Below are positions 7,856 to 16,575 of a DNA stretch of 64,000 bases, in pieces. Below the pieces are notes generated by a model. It was not told the origin of the DNA. It saw only the letters and a list, made by a program, of their open reading frames with translations, and searched no databases. Every line of letters begins with the position of its first letter. Positions within the stretch are counted from its first letter, which is position 1. The stretch lies in assembly GCF_039530225.1 (NCBI RefSeq), contig NZ_BAAAOH010000001.1, positions 3,100,001 to 3,164,000 on the forward strand, written 5' to 3'. This stretch comes from Microbacterium pumilum. Lineage in GTDB: Bacteria; Actinomycetota; Actinomycetes; Actinomycetales; Microbacteriaceae. The position numbers and the translations under genes are program-made.

Positions 7856-9019
7856 ATGACGGTGCCGTTTGCGACATCCGCCCGCTCCACAGTGGGTCTG
7901 GAGTGGGAGCTGATGCTGGCTGACGGCGAGACGGGTGACCTCGTGCCGCGCGCCCCCGAGGTCATGGAGGTGCTCGAGGAGCAGACCGCCCTCGAGCGAT
8001 ACACCGTGACAGGCGAGCTGCTCACCAACACCGTCGAGGTCACCAGCGGCGTCGGAGCCACGGTTGCGGCGGCCGTCGATGACATCGCCGATTCGATCGC
8101 CGCGATCCGCACCGTGACCAACCCCATGGATGTCGAGCTGCTCTGCGCCGGCAGCCATCCGTTCGCGCAGTGGTACAACCAGGGCATCACCGACAAGACG
8201 CGCTATCACAAGCTCATCGAGCGGACGCAGTGGTGGGGGCGCAACATGATGATCTGGGGCATCCACGTCCACGTCGGCGTCGAGGACGTCAACAAGGTTT
8301 TCCCGATCATCAATGCCCTCGCGGGCTACCTCCCGCATCTCCAGGCGCTGTCGGCATCGAGTCCATTCTGGGCCGGTGAGCGAACGGGCTACGCGTCGAA
8401 CCGCGCCCTCGTCTTCCAGCAGCTGCCGACGGCGGGACTGCCATGGCCACTTGAGAATTGGGCGGAGTTCGAGGGCTACCTCGACGACATGGTCGGCACC
8501 GGAGTCATGGAGGACGCCACGGAGGTGCGGTGGGACATCCGCCCGGCCCCTCGCTGGGGCACGATCGAGGTGCGCGCGTGCGATGGCATGTCGACACTCC
8601 CCGAGCTCGCCGCCGTCGCGGCGCTCGTGCAGTCCCTTGTGGAGGAGTTCTCGCGACAGCTCGACGCGGGCGAGGAGCTCCTCGCGCTGCAGCCGTGGTT
8701 CGTCCGCGAGAACAAGTGGCGTGCCGCCCGGTACGGGCTGGATGCCCGGATCATCATCGATCGCGAGGGCACGCAGGCGCCCGTCCGTGAACACCTGCTC
8801 GAGACCCTGGACCGCATCCGCGACATCGCCGTCGAGCTGAAATGCGCCCGTGAGCTCGCCGCGATCGACACGATCCTGACCCAGGGTGCGAGCTACGAGC
8901 GACAGCTGATGGTGGCCGATGCCGCGGACGGCGACCTCCGCGAAGTCGTGCTGCACCTCATCCGGGAGTTCCGCGCCGGCCCGACGCTGCGCGACCACCT
9001 CGCCTCGCTCGGCCACTGA
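7856..9019 (+). CDS. Carboxylate-amine ligase, YbdK family (glutamate-cysteine ligase 2-like)
   Basis: A 387-residue ATP-dependent ligase of the GCS2 family, with the opening 'TVGLEWELMLAD' (residues about 11-22), 'TVEVTSG', 'WGIHVHVGVED' and 'RPAPRWGTIEVRACDG'. YbdK enzymes have weak gamma-glutamylcysteine synthetase activity in vitro; the physiological substrate is unsettled, and actinobacteria make mycothiol rather than glutathione, so the role is uncertain. The ATG at 7856 is chosen because the family N-terminus begins there; 51 additional in-frame residues upstream look non-conserved. It is divergent from rpsP and is followed by a long palindromic repeat. Confidence 0.85.
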   Translation: MTVPFATSARSTVGLEWELMLADGETGDLVPRAPEVMEVLEEQTALERYTVTGELLTNTVEVTSGVGATVAAAVDDIADSIAAIRTVTNPMDVELLCAGSHPFAQWYNQGITDKTRYHKLIERTQWWGRNMMIWGIHVHVGVEDVNKVFPIINALAGYLPHLQALSASSPFWAGERTGYASNRALVFQQLPTAGLPWPLENWAEFEGYLDDMVGTGVMEDATEVRWDIRPAPRWGTIEVRACDGMSTLPELAAVAALVQSLVEEFSRQLDAGEELLALQPWFVRENKWRAARYGLDARIIIDREGTQAPVREHLLETLDRIRDIAVELKCARELAAIDTILTQGASYERQLMVADAADGDLREVVLHLIREFRAGPTLRDHLASLGH

Positions 9020-9035
9020 CCCGGCTTGCGCCTGG

Positions 9036-9128
9036 GTCCGTCGACGGATTCAGGACGATCGACGGATTCAGGGCGTTTGGGCGACATCCGTCCTGAATTG
9101 GTCGATCCTCCTGTTCTCGTCGACGGAC
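9036..9128. repeat. Palindromic dispersed repeat, copy A (REP/BIME-like)
   Basis: A long imperfect inverted repeat: left arm 9036-9072 and right arm 9092-9128 (37 bases each, seven mismatches by my alignment), joined by a 19-base loop. The outer 11 bases (GTCCGTCGACG) match perfectly. The left arm also has an internal direct repeat of CGACGGATTCAGG. The same sequence, more diverged, occurs at 10123-10185 and 10247-10309, so the nuclease gene at 9244-10119 is bracketed. Homology between copies extends about 35 bases past the right arm to a GGATGCCGCGG-like end. It may act as a terminator or be a mobile repeat. Confidence 0.8.
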
Positions 9129-9243
9129 GAGGGGGCTGGATGCCGCGGCCCGGGGTTCCTGCACAGCTGCGAGCAAGCGTGAGCTCTCCACACATCCTCG
9201 GACAACCCTCACTTCCGGTGCGCTTGACGGCCATGCTCGCGGC

Positions 9244-10119
9244 GTGACGAAGATCGATCGCGAGGAACGCACGAAGAAGCTCCGCGCCTGGACTCGTGCC
9301 CAGGGCGGCGTTGCGCACTCGATCGAGGCCCGCGCAGCCGGGTACTCTGCGCACGACCTCGCTCTCGCAGTCGCGGGCGGTGATCTGGTGCGGATCCGAC
9401 GGTCATGGGTGGCGACGACCGACTGCGATCCGACGCGCCTCCGCGCAGCATCCATCAGCGGGCGAGTCACCTGCGTCAGCGCGGCGAAACTGGAGAAACT
9501 GTGGATCCCTCGGCTCGACGAGAAGCAGCAGCATCCTCACATCGCTGTTCGACCGACGAGCTCACGATTCGACGCGAGCGGATTGAACGTCCACTGGGCG
9601 AAGGGTCCCGTGATCGTGTCTCGCACGGTGGTCACGGACCCGATCGTGAACGTTCTCTTCCACATCGCCCGTTGCTTGCCGCGGCTCGATGCACTCGCCG
9701 TCTGGGAGTCCGCGATCCGAAAGGGCTTGGCGGATCCGGTGGTTCTCGCCAAGGTCGAGTGGGGCAGCTCGCTAGCCAAGGAATTGGCGGAGATGTCCTC
9801 AGCGCTCTCGGATTCAGGTCTCGAGACCATCTTCATCGCGCGCCTGCGCGACCTTCCGCTTCAGATTCGGCAGCAGGTGCGAATCGACGGGCACCCGGTC
9901 GACGCGCTGATCGGCGAGCGACTGGTGACTCAACTGGACGGATTCGAACATCACCGAGCCAAGGATCGGCGCCGAGATCTGCGCGCCGACGCCAGGCTTG
10001 CCCTGCGGGGCTACACCGTGCTGAGGTTCGATTACCAGCAGGTCTTCTACGACTGGCCCTTCGTCGAGAGCACGATTCTGACAGCGGTCGCGCAAGGGCT
10101 GCACCGGGCGCGTCGCTGA
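9244..10119 (+). CDS. AbiEi-like winged-helix / PD-(D/E)XK nuclease protein (DUF559 / REase_MTES_1575-like)
   Basis: A 291-residue two-part protein. The N-terminal 50 residues resemble the wHTH of type IV toxin-antitoxin AbiEi proteins ('GGVAHSIEARAAGYSAHDL' then 'DLVRIRRSWVA'). The C-terminal ~90 residues look like a Vsr/DUF559-type endonuclease: an Asp in 'GHPVDALIGERL', then 'QLDGFEHH' , 'RRRDLRADARLALRGYTVLRF'. In the PD-(D/E)XK pattern the first acidic residue and the 'x-D-G' strand are present, with Gln rather than Glu before Leu-Asp-Gly. No AbiEii-type toxin gene is adjacent, so it is not a standard AbiE pair. Members of this family are numerous in actinobacteria without assigned function. 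Palindromic repeats lie on both sides, which suggests the gene and repeats travel or work together (inference). Confidence 0.7.
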   Translation: MTKIDREERTKKLRAWTRAQGGVAHSIEARAAGYSAHDLALAVAGGDLVRIRRSWVATTDCDPTRLRAASISGRVTCVSAAKLEKLWIPRLDEKQQHPHIAVRPTSSRFDASGLNVHWAKGPVIVSRTVVTDPIVNVLFHIARCLPRLDALAVWESAIRKGLADPVVLAKVEWGSSLAKELAEMSSALSDSGLETIFIARLRDLPLQIRQQVRIDGHPVDALIGERLVTQLDGFEHHRAKDRRRDLRADARLALRGYTVLRFDYQQVFYDWPFVESTILTAVAQGLHRARR

Positions 10120-10122
10120 GTT

Positions 10123-10185
10123 CAGGAGGATCGACAGATTCAGGACGAACCACCGGCATCCGTCCTGATCCGGTCGAAGCTCCTG
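10123..10185. repeat. Palindromic dispersed repeat, copy B
   Basis: Arms 10123-10147 and 10161-10185 pair at about 20 of 25 positions around a 13-base loop. The element begins 3 bases after the stop codon of the nuclease gene. It shares CAGGAGGATCGAC, ATTCAGGACGA, CCGGCATCCGTCCTGA and CTCGTCG blocks with copies A and C, and the following ~35 bases are also related to the flank of copy A. Confidence 0.75.
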
Positions 10186-10246
10186 TGCTCGTCGCCGCCC
10201 GCGAGGGGCGATGGCTGCGGCACGACGTCACTTTCGTCAACGATTG

Positions 10247-10309
10247 CAGGACGATCGACGCATTCAGGACGATCCGCCGGCATCCGGCCTGAATTGGTCG
10301 AACACCCTG
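10247..10309. repeat. Palindromic dispersed repeat, copy C
   Basis: Arms 10247-10271 and 10285-10309 pair at about 19 of 25 positions around a 13-base loop. The right half (CCTGAATTGGTCGA and CTGTTCTCGTCGA) is nearly identical to copy A, while the left half and loop resemble copy B. Copies B and C are direct repeats 61 bases apart in the convergent gap between the nuclease gene and ffh, where they could also terminate transcription from either side. Confidence 0.75.
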
Positions 10310-10354
10310 TTCTCGTCGAGCGGGCGCCACACGCCCGAGCGACGATGCCGCGGC

Positions 10355-11911
10355 TCAGCCCTTGCCGAGCAGCTTCTGCAGCTCGGCGAGGTCAGCTTCG
10401 CTGGGCGCGCCCTTGGCGCCGCCTCCCAAGCCGAATCCCGACCCGGTCGGCGTGGCGGGAGCGGCGGCGATGCCGGCGTTCTCGGCCGCGCGCTTGGCGG
10501 GGTTGCCCGACCGCGAGCCCTGCGCCTTCGGCTGCTTGCCGCGCTTGGCGGACGCGCCCGGACGCGACCCCGGAATCGGCCCCATGCCCGGAATGTTCGG
10601 CGTGCCGCCGCGGGCGACGGTCTTCATCATCTTCGCCGCCTGTTCGAAGCGGTTGACCAAGGCGTTGACCTCGGTCACGGTCATCCCTGAGCCGCGCGCG
10701 ATGCGCAGGCGCCGTGATCCGTTCAGCACCTTGGGATTGCGGCGCTCCCCCGGTGTCATGGAGCGGATGATGGCCTCGGTGCGATCTATCTCTCGCTCGT
10801 CGAAGTCCTCGAGCTGCTGCTTCATCGAGCCCATGCCCGGCAGCATCCCGAGCATCTTCTTCATCGAGCCCATCTTGCGCAGCTGCTGCATCTGGTCGAG
10901 GAAGTCCTCCAGCGTGAAGGTCTCGGTCGCGAGCTTCTCGGCCATTTTCATGGCCTCTTCCTCATCGAAGGCCTGCTGGGCCTGTTCGATGAGGGTCAGG
11001 ATGTCGCCGAGGTCGAGGATGCGCGACGCCATGCGGTCCGGGTAGAACGGCTCGAGGTCGTCGAGTCCCTCGCCCGTGGACGCGAAGATGATCGGCCGGC
11101 CGGTGACCGACGCGACGGACAGCGCCGCGCCGCCCCGTGCGTCGCCGTCGAGCTTCGACAGCACGACGCCGGTGAAGTCGACGCCCTCCTGGAAGGCCTT
11201 GGCCGTGTTGACGGCATCCTGGCCGATCATGGCGTCGATGACGAACAGCACCTCGTCCGGATCCGTCGCCTTGCGGATGTCGGAGGCCTGCTTCATCAGC
11301 TCGGCGTCGACACCGAGGCGTCCGGCCGTGTCGATGATGACGACGTCGTGCTGCTGGCGCCGGCCCACCTCGACGCCGTCGCGCGCGACCTGCACCGGGT
11401 CTCCGACGCCATTGCCGGGCTGGGGGGCGTAGATCGCCGCACCCGCCTGGCGAGCGACGACCTGAAGCTGGTTCACGGCGTTCGGACGCTGAAGATCGGC
11501 TGCGACGAGGAGCGGCGTGTGCCCGTCCTTCTCGAGCATCTTCGCGAGCTTGCCTGCGAAGGTCGTCTTACCCGAGCCCTGCAGCCCCGCCAGCATGATG
11601 ACGGTCGGCGGGTTCTTCGCGAACTGCAGGCGGCGCTGCTCGCCGCCGAGGATCGCGACGAGCTCCTCATTGACGATCTGCACGACCTGCTGGGCGGGAT
11701 TGAGCGCCTTGTTGACCTCGTCACCGAGTGCGCGTTCTCGCACCTTCGCTGTGAACTCCTTGACGACGGGCAGCGCCACGTCGGCGTCGAGCAGAGCACG
11801 CCGGATCTCTCGGACTGTTCCGTCGATGTCCGCCGGGGTCAGCTGACCCTTCTTGCGGAGGTTGCGGAAAGTCTCGGTGAGTCGGTCGGAGAGGGTGCCG
11901 AAAGTCGCCAT
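10355..11911 (-). CDS. ffh: Signal recognition particle protein Ffh (SRP54 homologue)
   Basis: The SRP GTPase that binds 4.5S RNA and hydrophobic signal sequences on nascent chains and docks with FtsY at the membrane. The 518-residue protein has the N domain (residues 1-90), the G domain with P-loop 'GLQGSGKTT' (about 106-114), 'DTAGRLGVD' and 'SKLDGDARGG', and a methionine-rich M domain with 'GMLPGMGSMKQ' and 'RIARGSGMTVTEVN'. The final ~75 residues are a basic, Gly/Ala-rich extension common in Microbacteriaceae. It stands alone on the minus strand; its partner gene ftsY lies 4.7 kb upstream. Confidence 0.97.
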   Translation of the reverse strand: MATFGTLSDRLTETFRNLRKKGQLTPADIDGTVREIRRALLDADVALPVVKEFTAKVRERALGDEVNKALNPAQQVVQIVNEELVAILGGEQRRLQFAKNPPTVIMLAGLQGSGKTTFAGKLAKMLEKDGHTPLLVAADLQRPNAVNQLQVVARQAGAAIYAPQPGNGVGDPVQVARDGVEVGRRQQHDVVIIDTAGRLGVDAELMKQASDIRKATDPDEVLFVIDAMIGQDAVNTAKAFQEGVDFTGVVLSKLDGDARGGAALSVASVTGRPIIFASTGEGLDDLEPFYPDRMASRILDLGDILTLIEQAQQAFDEEEAMKMAEKLATETFTLEDFLDQMQQLRKMGSMKKMLGMLPGMGSMKQQLEDFDEREIDRTEAIIRSMTPGERRNPKVLNGSRRLRIARGSGMTVTEVNALVNRFEQAAKMMKTVARGGTPNIPGMGPIPGSRPGASAKRGKQPKAQGSRSGNPAKRAAENAGIAAAPATPTGSGFGLGGGAKGAPSEADLAELQKLLGKG

Positions 11912-11976
11912 GATGCGCCAATTCTACGCGAGCGGATGCCGCGGCCCGCCCTCGGCGCATCTCTCACGCGTGCGCG

Positions 11977-12474
11977 TCAGGCGTCCACCGCGACGCCCAG
12001 CGCCGCGCGCAGCTCGTCCTTGGCGCGCGCGTAGCGCCCGCGGGCAGTGGATGCCGGAATCCCGGTCAGCTCGGCCGCCTCTGCGAGGCTGAAGCGCTCC
12101 CAGTGCACAAGCCGCACCAGCTCGGCGAGATCAGGATCGAGTCGGGCGATGGCGTCTCTCACCTCCGCACCTTCGTCCGCGGGCGGGGCCGCGACATCCG
12201 CCCCTGCATTCCAGCGGATGCGATCGGCGAGAGCCCACCGCCGGCGTTCACCGCGCGCATGATTCAGGAGGGTTCCCCGCGCGATGCCGAACAGCCACAT
12301 CCGCGCCCGCTCGGGCTCGGCCGGCAGGTCAGCGACTCGGCGCCACGCGACGACCATCGTCTCGCCGAGCAGGTCCGGAGCGTCATCCTGCCCGACACGT
12401 CGTTGCAGATAGGCGAGGAGGTCTGCGGATGCCGCGGCCAGCGCCGAGGTCAGCTCACGGTCCTCGCGCCTCAC
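11977..12474 (-). CDS. ECF-family RNA polymerase sigma factor
   Basis: A 165-residue sigma-70 family protein with region 2 ('LGETMVVAWRRVADLP' and 'RMWLFGIARGTLLNH') and region 4 helix-turn-helix ('RFSLAEAAELTGIPASTARGRYARAKDEL', shown in parts: LAEAAELTGIP, STARGRYARAK). The GTG start at 12474 overlaps the TGA of the upstream gene by 4 bases, so the two are translationally coupled; longer upstream starts would run through that gene. The upstream gene encodes a membrane protein that is probably its regulator. The order, regulator first and sigma second, is the reverse of the usual arrangement. Target genes are not apparent from the window. Confidence 0.85.
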   Translation of the reverse strand: MRREDRELTSALAAASADLLAYLQRRVGQDDAPDLLGETMVVAWRRVADLPAEPERARMWLFGIARGTLLNHARGERRRWALADRIRWNAGADVAAPPADEGAEVRDAIARLDPDLAELVRLVHWERFSLAEAAELTGIPASTARGRYARAKDELRAALGVAVDA

Positions 12475-13154
12475 GACCCGGCACCCGGCACGTAGGGTCG
12501 ACCGTCGAGATCGAGGCATTGGATCTGGCCGCTGCGCTCGCTGCCCACGAGCCGCTCGTCGGGGACCGTCAACCCGGCATCCCGCAGCGCTTGCGTCTCG
12601 AGGTCGCCGATGACCCACTCCCACGTCATCCATTCGTCCGTCCATGAGCGGTGCTCGACCTCCTCCGCCCGGGCTTGCGGAGTGAGTTCCGACATGTCGG
12701 CTCCCGCGTCCAGGGCCGCCGAGTCGGCACCCATCGCGGCGATGTGCTCACGCGCGGCAGGCAGGAGGGGTTCTGCGTCGCCGAGGACGTCGGCCGACCG
12801 GTACCAGTCCTCGAGTATGCGGTTGACCTCGGCGACGTACGCGGGGTCCGCACCGCTCGTGTACGACGAGAACCGGAGCTCGCACTCGAACCCGTTCGCC
12901 ATCTGGAATGCCACGGCGCCCACCGGATCCTGCGCCCACGGCGCCCACGAGAATCCGTCGGTCGCGGCAGCGACGCCGGCTCCCCCGACGAGCACGAGCG
13001 CGAGGGCGCCCGCGAGGGTCGCGATCCGCCTGCGTCGCGGGCGTGGAACCTGTCGCCGGGCGTCAGCGATCATGGCGTCGAGGTGCGCGTCCGTGATCGA
13101 CCGGGTCGCAGGCGCGGAGCGTTCGAGCAGATCGTCGAGGGGATCGGTGGTCAT
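12471..13154 (-). CDS. Single-pass membrane protein, putative anti-sigma factor
   Basis: A 227-residue protein with a ~55-residue cytoplasmic N-terminus, one hydrophobic segment ('IATLAGALALVLVGGAGVAA', residues about 43-62) and a ~160-residue external domain containing Trp-rich stretches and two cysteines. No zinc-finger HxxxCxxC motif is present, so it is not a ZAS-type anti-sigma factor. The role is inferred from position: it is coupled by a 4-base overlap to the ECF sigma gene. The start at 13154 follows GGAGG at a normal distance; an upstream ATG at 13199 lacks this. The external domain has no family I recognise. Confidence 0.6.
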   Translation of the reverse strand: MTTDPLDDLLERSAPATRSITDAHLDAMIADARRQVPRPRRRRIATLAGALALVLVGGAGVAAATDGFSWAPWAQDPVGAVAFQMANGFECELRFSSYTSGADPAYVAEVNRILEDWYRSADVLGDAEPLLPAAREHIAAMGADSAALDAGADMSELTPQARAEEVEHRSWTDEWMTWEWVIGDLETQALRDAGLTVPDERLVGSERSGQIQCLDLDGRPYVPGAGS

Positions 13155-13269
13155 GGTGCCTCCATCGTCAGGTGCCGTCACTGTGTACGTGTCCGGCATC
13201 CCGTGAAGTGTCCGTGGATCGGTCGATCTTCTGGTCCTCGGCTGAGCGCCCGAACCCGCGAGCGGCGGG

Positions 13270-14259
13270 CTATCGCGGCCCGAGCTCCTGAAAGAGGGTC
13301 AGCTGAAGGCCGGCTGCCCCACGGAGACGGGCGTTGAGCGACCGCCACGGCGTCAGACGAGGGGATGCCTCGAGCTCGGCGCCCGCATCGGTCAACCGCG
13401 CGGCGACGGCTGGGGTGTCGTCCACCTCGAGCGCGATCCTGATGCGGTCGCTCGGCGCGTCGCCGCCGGTCTCGACGCGATCGATGAACGCCACCTGCTC
13501 GGGGTTCGCCAGCTCGAGCGTTGCCCGACCGGCATCCAGGATGACCACGCGCGCGCCGCCGTCCGCCTCATACGCCTCGGCCTGCGGCATCCCCACGGCA
13601 TCGCGGTAGAACGCGACCGCCGTGTCGAAGTCCGGGGCCTGGACGACCACGCGCAGCTGCCGCACCGCGCCACCGGCTGCCGCGGTGACCGCGTCGGCGG
13701 TGACCGTCGCGCGTGCGAAGAACCGCACGAGCGATGTGCGTCCAGGTCCGTCGTGCGCCCACGCCTCGAGCGCCGCGAGCACCGCTCCCGCCCACGCGGA
13801 TGCCGCGACCTCGGAGTCGATGCGCTCGGCTCCGCCGCGCCGGAGGCGGTCGGCCACGGCGCGCGCAATGCGGGAACGCCGGACGGACGCCTCCCGCTCG
13901 AGTTCGTCCTCGAGGCCCATCGCCGTCGCGTTGACCAGCGCGAGAGCGAGACTGTCGGGTGCGAAGCCGACCGCGATGGCTGCTACCGCCGTCCGGACGT
14001 CTGCTGCGGCAGGCGCTCCGTCGGTGAACGCGAGACGCTGCTCCAGCAGAGCGATCCGGTCATCGAGAGCTGCCCACAGCACGTCGGACTTGGATGCGAA
14101 GTAGTTGAAGAAGCTGGAACGGCTCACGCCGGCGCGCGTCGTGATGTCCGCGATCGAGGTGGCCTCGAACCCTTTCTCGAGGAAGAGCTCGCAAGCCGCC
14201 TCGGCGAGGGTCTCGCGCGAGGATGCCTTGGGTCTTCCTGCCCGCGACTCTGACGACAT
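13270..14259 (-). CDS. TetR-family regulator fused to a C-terminal VOC (glyoxalase-like) domain
   Basis: A 329-residue fusion. Residues about 1-60 are a TetR DNA-binding domain ('[19 protein letters not shown]', '[20 protein letters not shown]'), residues 60-195 resemble a TetR ligand-binding helical region, and residues about 200-329 are a vicinal oxygen chelate domain ('[20 protein letters not shown]', '[15 protein letters not shown]', '[17 protein letters not shown]'). The frame is continuous with no sign of a stop or shift at the junction. VOC modules bind small molecules or metals, so one may serve here as a sensor or enzyme joined to the repressor (inference). The start at 14259 lies 89 bases from the divergent lipB start, and the shared gap is a plausible operator site. 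Confidence 0.85.
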   Translation of the reverse strand: MSSESRAGRPKASSRETLAEAACELFLEKGFEATSIADITTRAGVSRSSFFNYFASKSDVLWAALDDRIALLEQRLAFTDGAPAAADVRTAVAAIAVGFAPDSLALALVNATAMGLEDELEREASVRRSRIARAVADRLRRGGAERIDSEVAASAWAGAVLAALEAWAHDGPGRTSLVRFFARATVTADAVTAAAGGAVRQLRVVVQAPDFDTAVAFYRDAVGMPQAEAYEADGGARVVILDAGRATLELANPEQVAFIDRVETGGDAPSDRIRIALEVDDTPAVAARLTDAGAELEASPRLTPWRSLNARLRGAAGLQLTLFQELGPR

Positions 14260-14348
14260 GCCCCCAGCGTACGATCCGCCACCGTGTCGGCGTATTGTTG
14301 GACGCGATACAGCAAGTTCCGCTATCGCCACGAGCGAAGGAGCAAACC

Positions 14349-14987
14349 GTGCTCGACGTCCAGACCGTTGGCCTCTCCCCCGACTACGTCCCGTTCCTCG
14401 ACGGGTGGGCGCTGCAGCGTCGCATCCACACCGAGGTCGTCGAGGGCACGAGGCCCGACACGCTCCTGCTGCTGGAGCACGAGCCGGTGTATACGGCGGG
14501 TGCGCGCACCGCACGCCATGAGCGCCCGACCGATGGCACACCGGTCGTCGACGTCGACCGCGGCGGAAAGATCACGTGGCACGGTCCCGGCCAGCTCGTC
14601 GGCTACCCGATCGTGCGCCTGCCCGAACCACTCGACGTGATCGCCCACGTGCGGCGCCTCGAGCATCTGCTCATCGATGTGCTGAGTGAATACGGCGTTG
14701 AGGGCTACCGCGTCGAGGATCGGAGCGGGGTGTGGGTGCGCCGACCGCTCGGCGAAGACAAGGTCGCCGCCATAGGCGTTCGCGTGCAGCGCGGCGTCAC
14801 GATGCACGGCTTCGCGCTGAACTGCGACAACTCGACGGCGCCGTTCCGCGGCATCATCCCGTGTGGAATCTCGGATGCCGGTGTCACGACGATCAGCGAG
14901 CTCATCGGTGCAGACATCACGCCGCGAGACGTGCTGGACACCGTCGCTCGCGCGTTCACCGACGACTTCGCCGGGGTGCCCGCGTGA
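14349..14987 (+). CDS. lipB: Octanoyltransferase (lipoate-protein ligase B)
   Basis: LipB moves octanoyl groups from acyl carrier protein to lipoyl domains of 2-oxoacid dehydrogenases and the glycine cleavage H protein. The 212-residue protein has '[15 protein letters not shown]' (residues about 38-52), the active-site region '[17 protein letters not shown]' and '[21 protein letters not shown]', including the conserved Lys, and the 'IPCGI' segment with the catalytic Cys. The GTG start at 14349 is supported by GAAGGA about 10 bases upstream and by the family N-terminus. It overlaps lipA by 4 bases (GTGA), so both lipoate synthesis steps are co-translated. Confidence 0.95.
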   Translation: MLDVQTVGLSPDYVPFLDGWALQRRIHTEVVEGTRPDTLLLLEHEPVYTAGARTARHERPTDGTPVVDVDRGGKITWHGPGQLVGYPIVRLPEPLDVIAHVRRLEHLLIDVLSEYGVEGYRVEDRSGVWVRRPLGEDKVAAIGVRVQRGVTMHGFALNCDNSTAPFRGIIPCGISDAGVTTISELIGADITPRDVLDTVARAFTDDFAGVPA

Positions 14988-15988
14988 GCGTCGCCGCCCC
15001 GGGCGGGCGCAAGCTGCTGCGACTCGAGATCCGCAACGCCGAGACCCCGATCGAGCGCAAGCCCGAGTGGATCAAGACGCGAGCGAAGATGGGTCCCGAA
15101 TACACCGCTCTGCACGAGCTCGTGAAGGATGAGGGGCTGCACACCGTCTGCCAGGAGGCCGGCTGCCCCAATATCTACGAGTGCTGGGAGGATCGCGAGG
15201 CGACCTTCCTCATCGGCGGCTCGCAGTGCACGCGCCGCTGCGACTTCTGCCAGATCGACACCGGCAAGCCCGCCGACTACGACATGGACGAGCCTCGTCG
15301 TGTCGCGGAGAGCGTCGTTCAGATGCGCCTGCGCTACGCCACCGTCACCGGTGTCGCGCGTGATGATCTGCCAGACGGCGGGGCGTGGCTGCACGCCGAG
15401 ACCGTCCGGCGCATCCACGCCGAGAACCCCAACACGGGTGTCGAGATTCTCGCCACCGACTTCAACGGGGATCCCGTACTGCTTGGCGAGGTCTTCGACT
15501 CCCGCCCTGAGGTGTTCGCTCACAACGTCGAGACCGTGCCGCGCATCTTCAAGCGGATCCGCCCCGCGTTCCGCTACGACCGTTCGCTCGGGGTTCTCAC
15601 GATGGCGCGCGATGCGGGTCTCATCACCAAGTCGAATCTCATCCTCGGGATGGGCGAAGAGCCCCAGGAGGTCGTGCAGGCGCTGCAGGACCTGCACGAT
15701 GCCGGCACCGACATCATCACGATCACGCAGTACCTGCGTCCGTCCCCTCGGCACCTGCCGGTCGACCGCTGGGTGAAGCCCCAGGAGTTCGTGGAGTACA
15801 AGGAAGAGGCCGAGCGCATCGGATTCCTCGGCGTGCTTGCCGGGCCACTGGTCCGCTCGTCCTATCGCGCGGGGCGACTCTGGGCGCAGTCGATGCTCTC
15901 GAAGGGGCGCGACATCCCGGCCGATCTCGCGCACCTCGCACAGGACATCGCGATCGAGGGGAACGGGGCGTTCGCGCAGGCGGTGTGA
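14984..15988 (+). CDS. lipA: Lipoyl synthase (radical SAM)
   Basis: LipA inserts two sulfur atoms into protein-bound octanoyl groups. The 334-residue protein has the auxiliary cluster motif C-x4-C-x5-C ('[12 protein letters not shown]') and the radical SAM motif C-x3-C-x2-C ('CTRRCDFC'), followed by '[13 protein letters not shown]' and '[10 protein letters not shown]', and the closing '[11 protein letters not shown]' with the conserved Arg-Ser-Ser-Tyr. The GTG start overlaps lipB by 4 bases. It ends 27 bases from the convergent DUF2004 gene. Confidence 0.97.
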   Translation: MSVAAPGGRKLLRLEIRNAETPIERKPEWIKTRAKMGPEYTALHELVKDEGLHTVCQEAGCPNIYECWEDREATFLIGGSQCTRRCDFCQIDTGKPADYDMDEPRRVAESVVQMRLRYATVTGVARDDLPDGGAWLHAETVRRIHAENPNTGVEILATDFNGDPVLLGEVFDSRPEVFAHNVETVPRIFKRIRPAFRYDRSLGVLTMARDAGLITKSNLILGMGEEPQEVVQALQDLHDAGTDIITITQYLRPSPRHLPVDRWVKPQEFVEYKEEAERIGFLGVLAGPLVRSSYRAGRLWAQSMLSKGRDIPADLAHLAQDIAIEGNGAFAQAV

Positions 15989-16015
15989 CCCGCCCGTCGC
16001 ATGAAGCCGAGAGGG

Positions 16016-16516
16016 CTAGTCTGCGCTCGTGACCGACAGCACGTCTCCGTCGGAGTCGAGGTTGACGAGCAGCACGTCGTCCGTCGCATCCGGGTCGAGC
16101 GCGTACTCGAGAACCGCGAACGGATCCGCTCCGCCATGCTCATCGGCGAGGATCGTCATGCTCATGAGCTGCAGTGATCGGATGATGTCGATGTGCGTGT
16201 CGCCCGAGACATCCACGAGCAGCTCGGTGAGTTCATCGCCGAGCGACGCCTGCTGCTGCAGGATGTACTCGATCACCTCGCTGGTGCGATCGTCGAGCTC
16301 GGCGACCATCGCGTTCCGGGCGCTGCGGTCGATGGTCTCGATGGCCGAGATGAGGCCCGCCGCGACGTCGAGAGCCGCCTCCGAAACGTCGTCCTGGTCG
16401 GGCGCGGTGAGGTCGACCGTCACGGTCTGATCCCCCAGCTCGACGTTTTCGGACCAGAAGATCGACCCGTCCGGTCCGGACTCGAGAAGTCCGAAGAAGT
16501 CGTGCTCGATCGCCAT
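16016..16516 (-). CDS. DUF2004-type small acidic protein
   Basis: A 166-residue, strongly acidic protein without signal peptide or membrane segment. It resembles the DUF2004 family ('FFGLLESGPDGSIFWSENVELG', abbreviated here to FFGLLES and IFWSENVELG), whose function is unknown. The start at 16516 follows a GGGGAC stretch and gives the family N-terminus; the frame remains open further upstream only because it runs antisense-free through ftsY in another frame. It lies 59 bases downstream of ftsY and may share its transcript. Confidence 0.7.
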   Translation of the reverse strand: MAIEHDFFGLLESGPDGSIFWSENVELGDQTVTVDLTAPDQDDVSEAALDVAAGLISAIETIDRSARNAMVAELDDRTSEVIEYILQQQASLGDELTELLVDVSGDTHIDIIRSLQLMSMTILADEHGGADPFAVLEYALDPDATDDVLLVNLDSDGDVLSVTSAD

Positions 16517-16575
16517 GTCCCCATAAAACCAGCCTGCGGGCCGGTGCGATAGTCCTGGTGCGACGGATGTCGCAA

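Noticed and set aside
7472..9016. A 514-residue minus-strand frame across the YbdK gene
   Set aside because: No conserved motif, and it overlaps both rpsP and the ligase in the wrong frame.
9244..10119. Complete AbiE toxin-antitoxin system
   Set aside because: Only the AbiEi-like wHTH is present; no AbiEii nucleotidyltransferase gene lies beside it.
9036..10309. CRISPR array
   Set aside because: Only three diverged palindromes at irregular spacing; no uniform spacers and no cas genes.
14705..15934. A 409-residue minus-strand frame across lipB-lipA
   Set aside because: LipA cluster motifs on the plus strand prove that this is a shadow.
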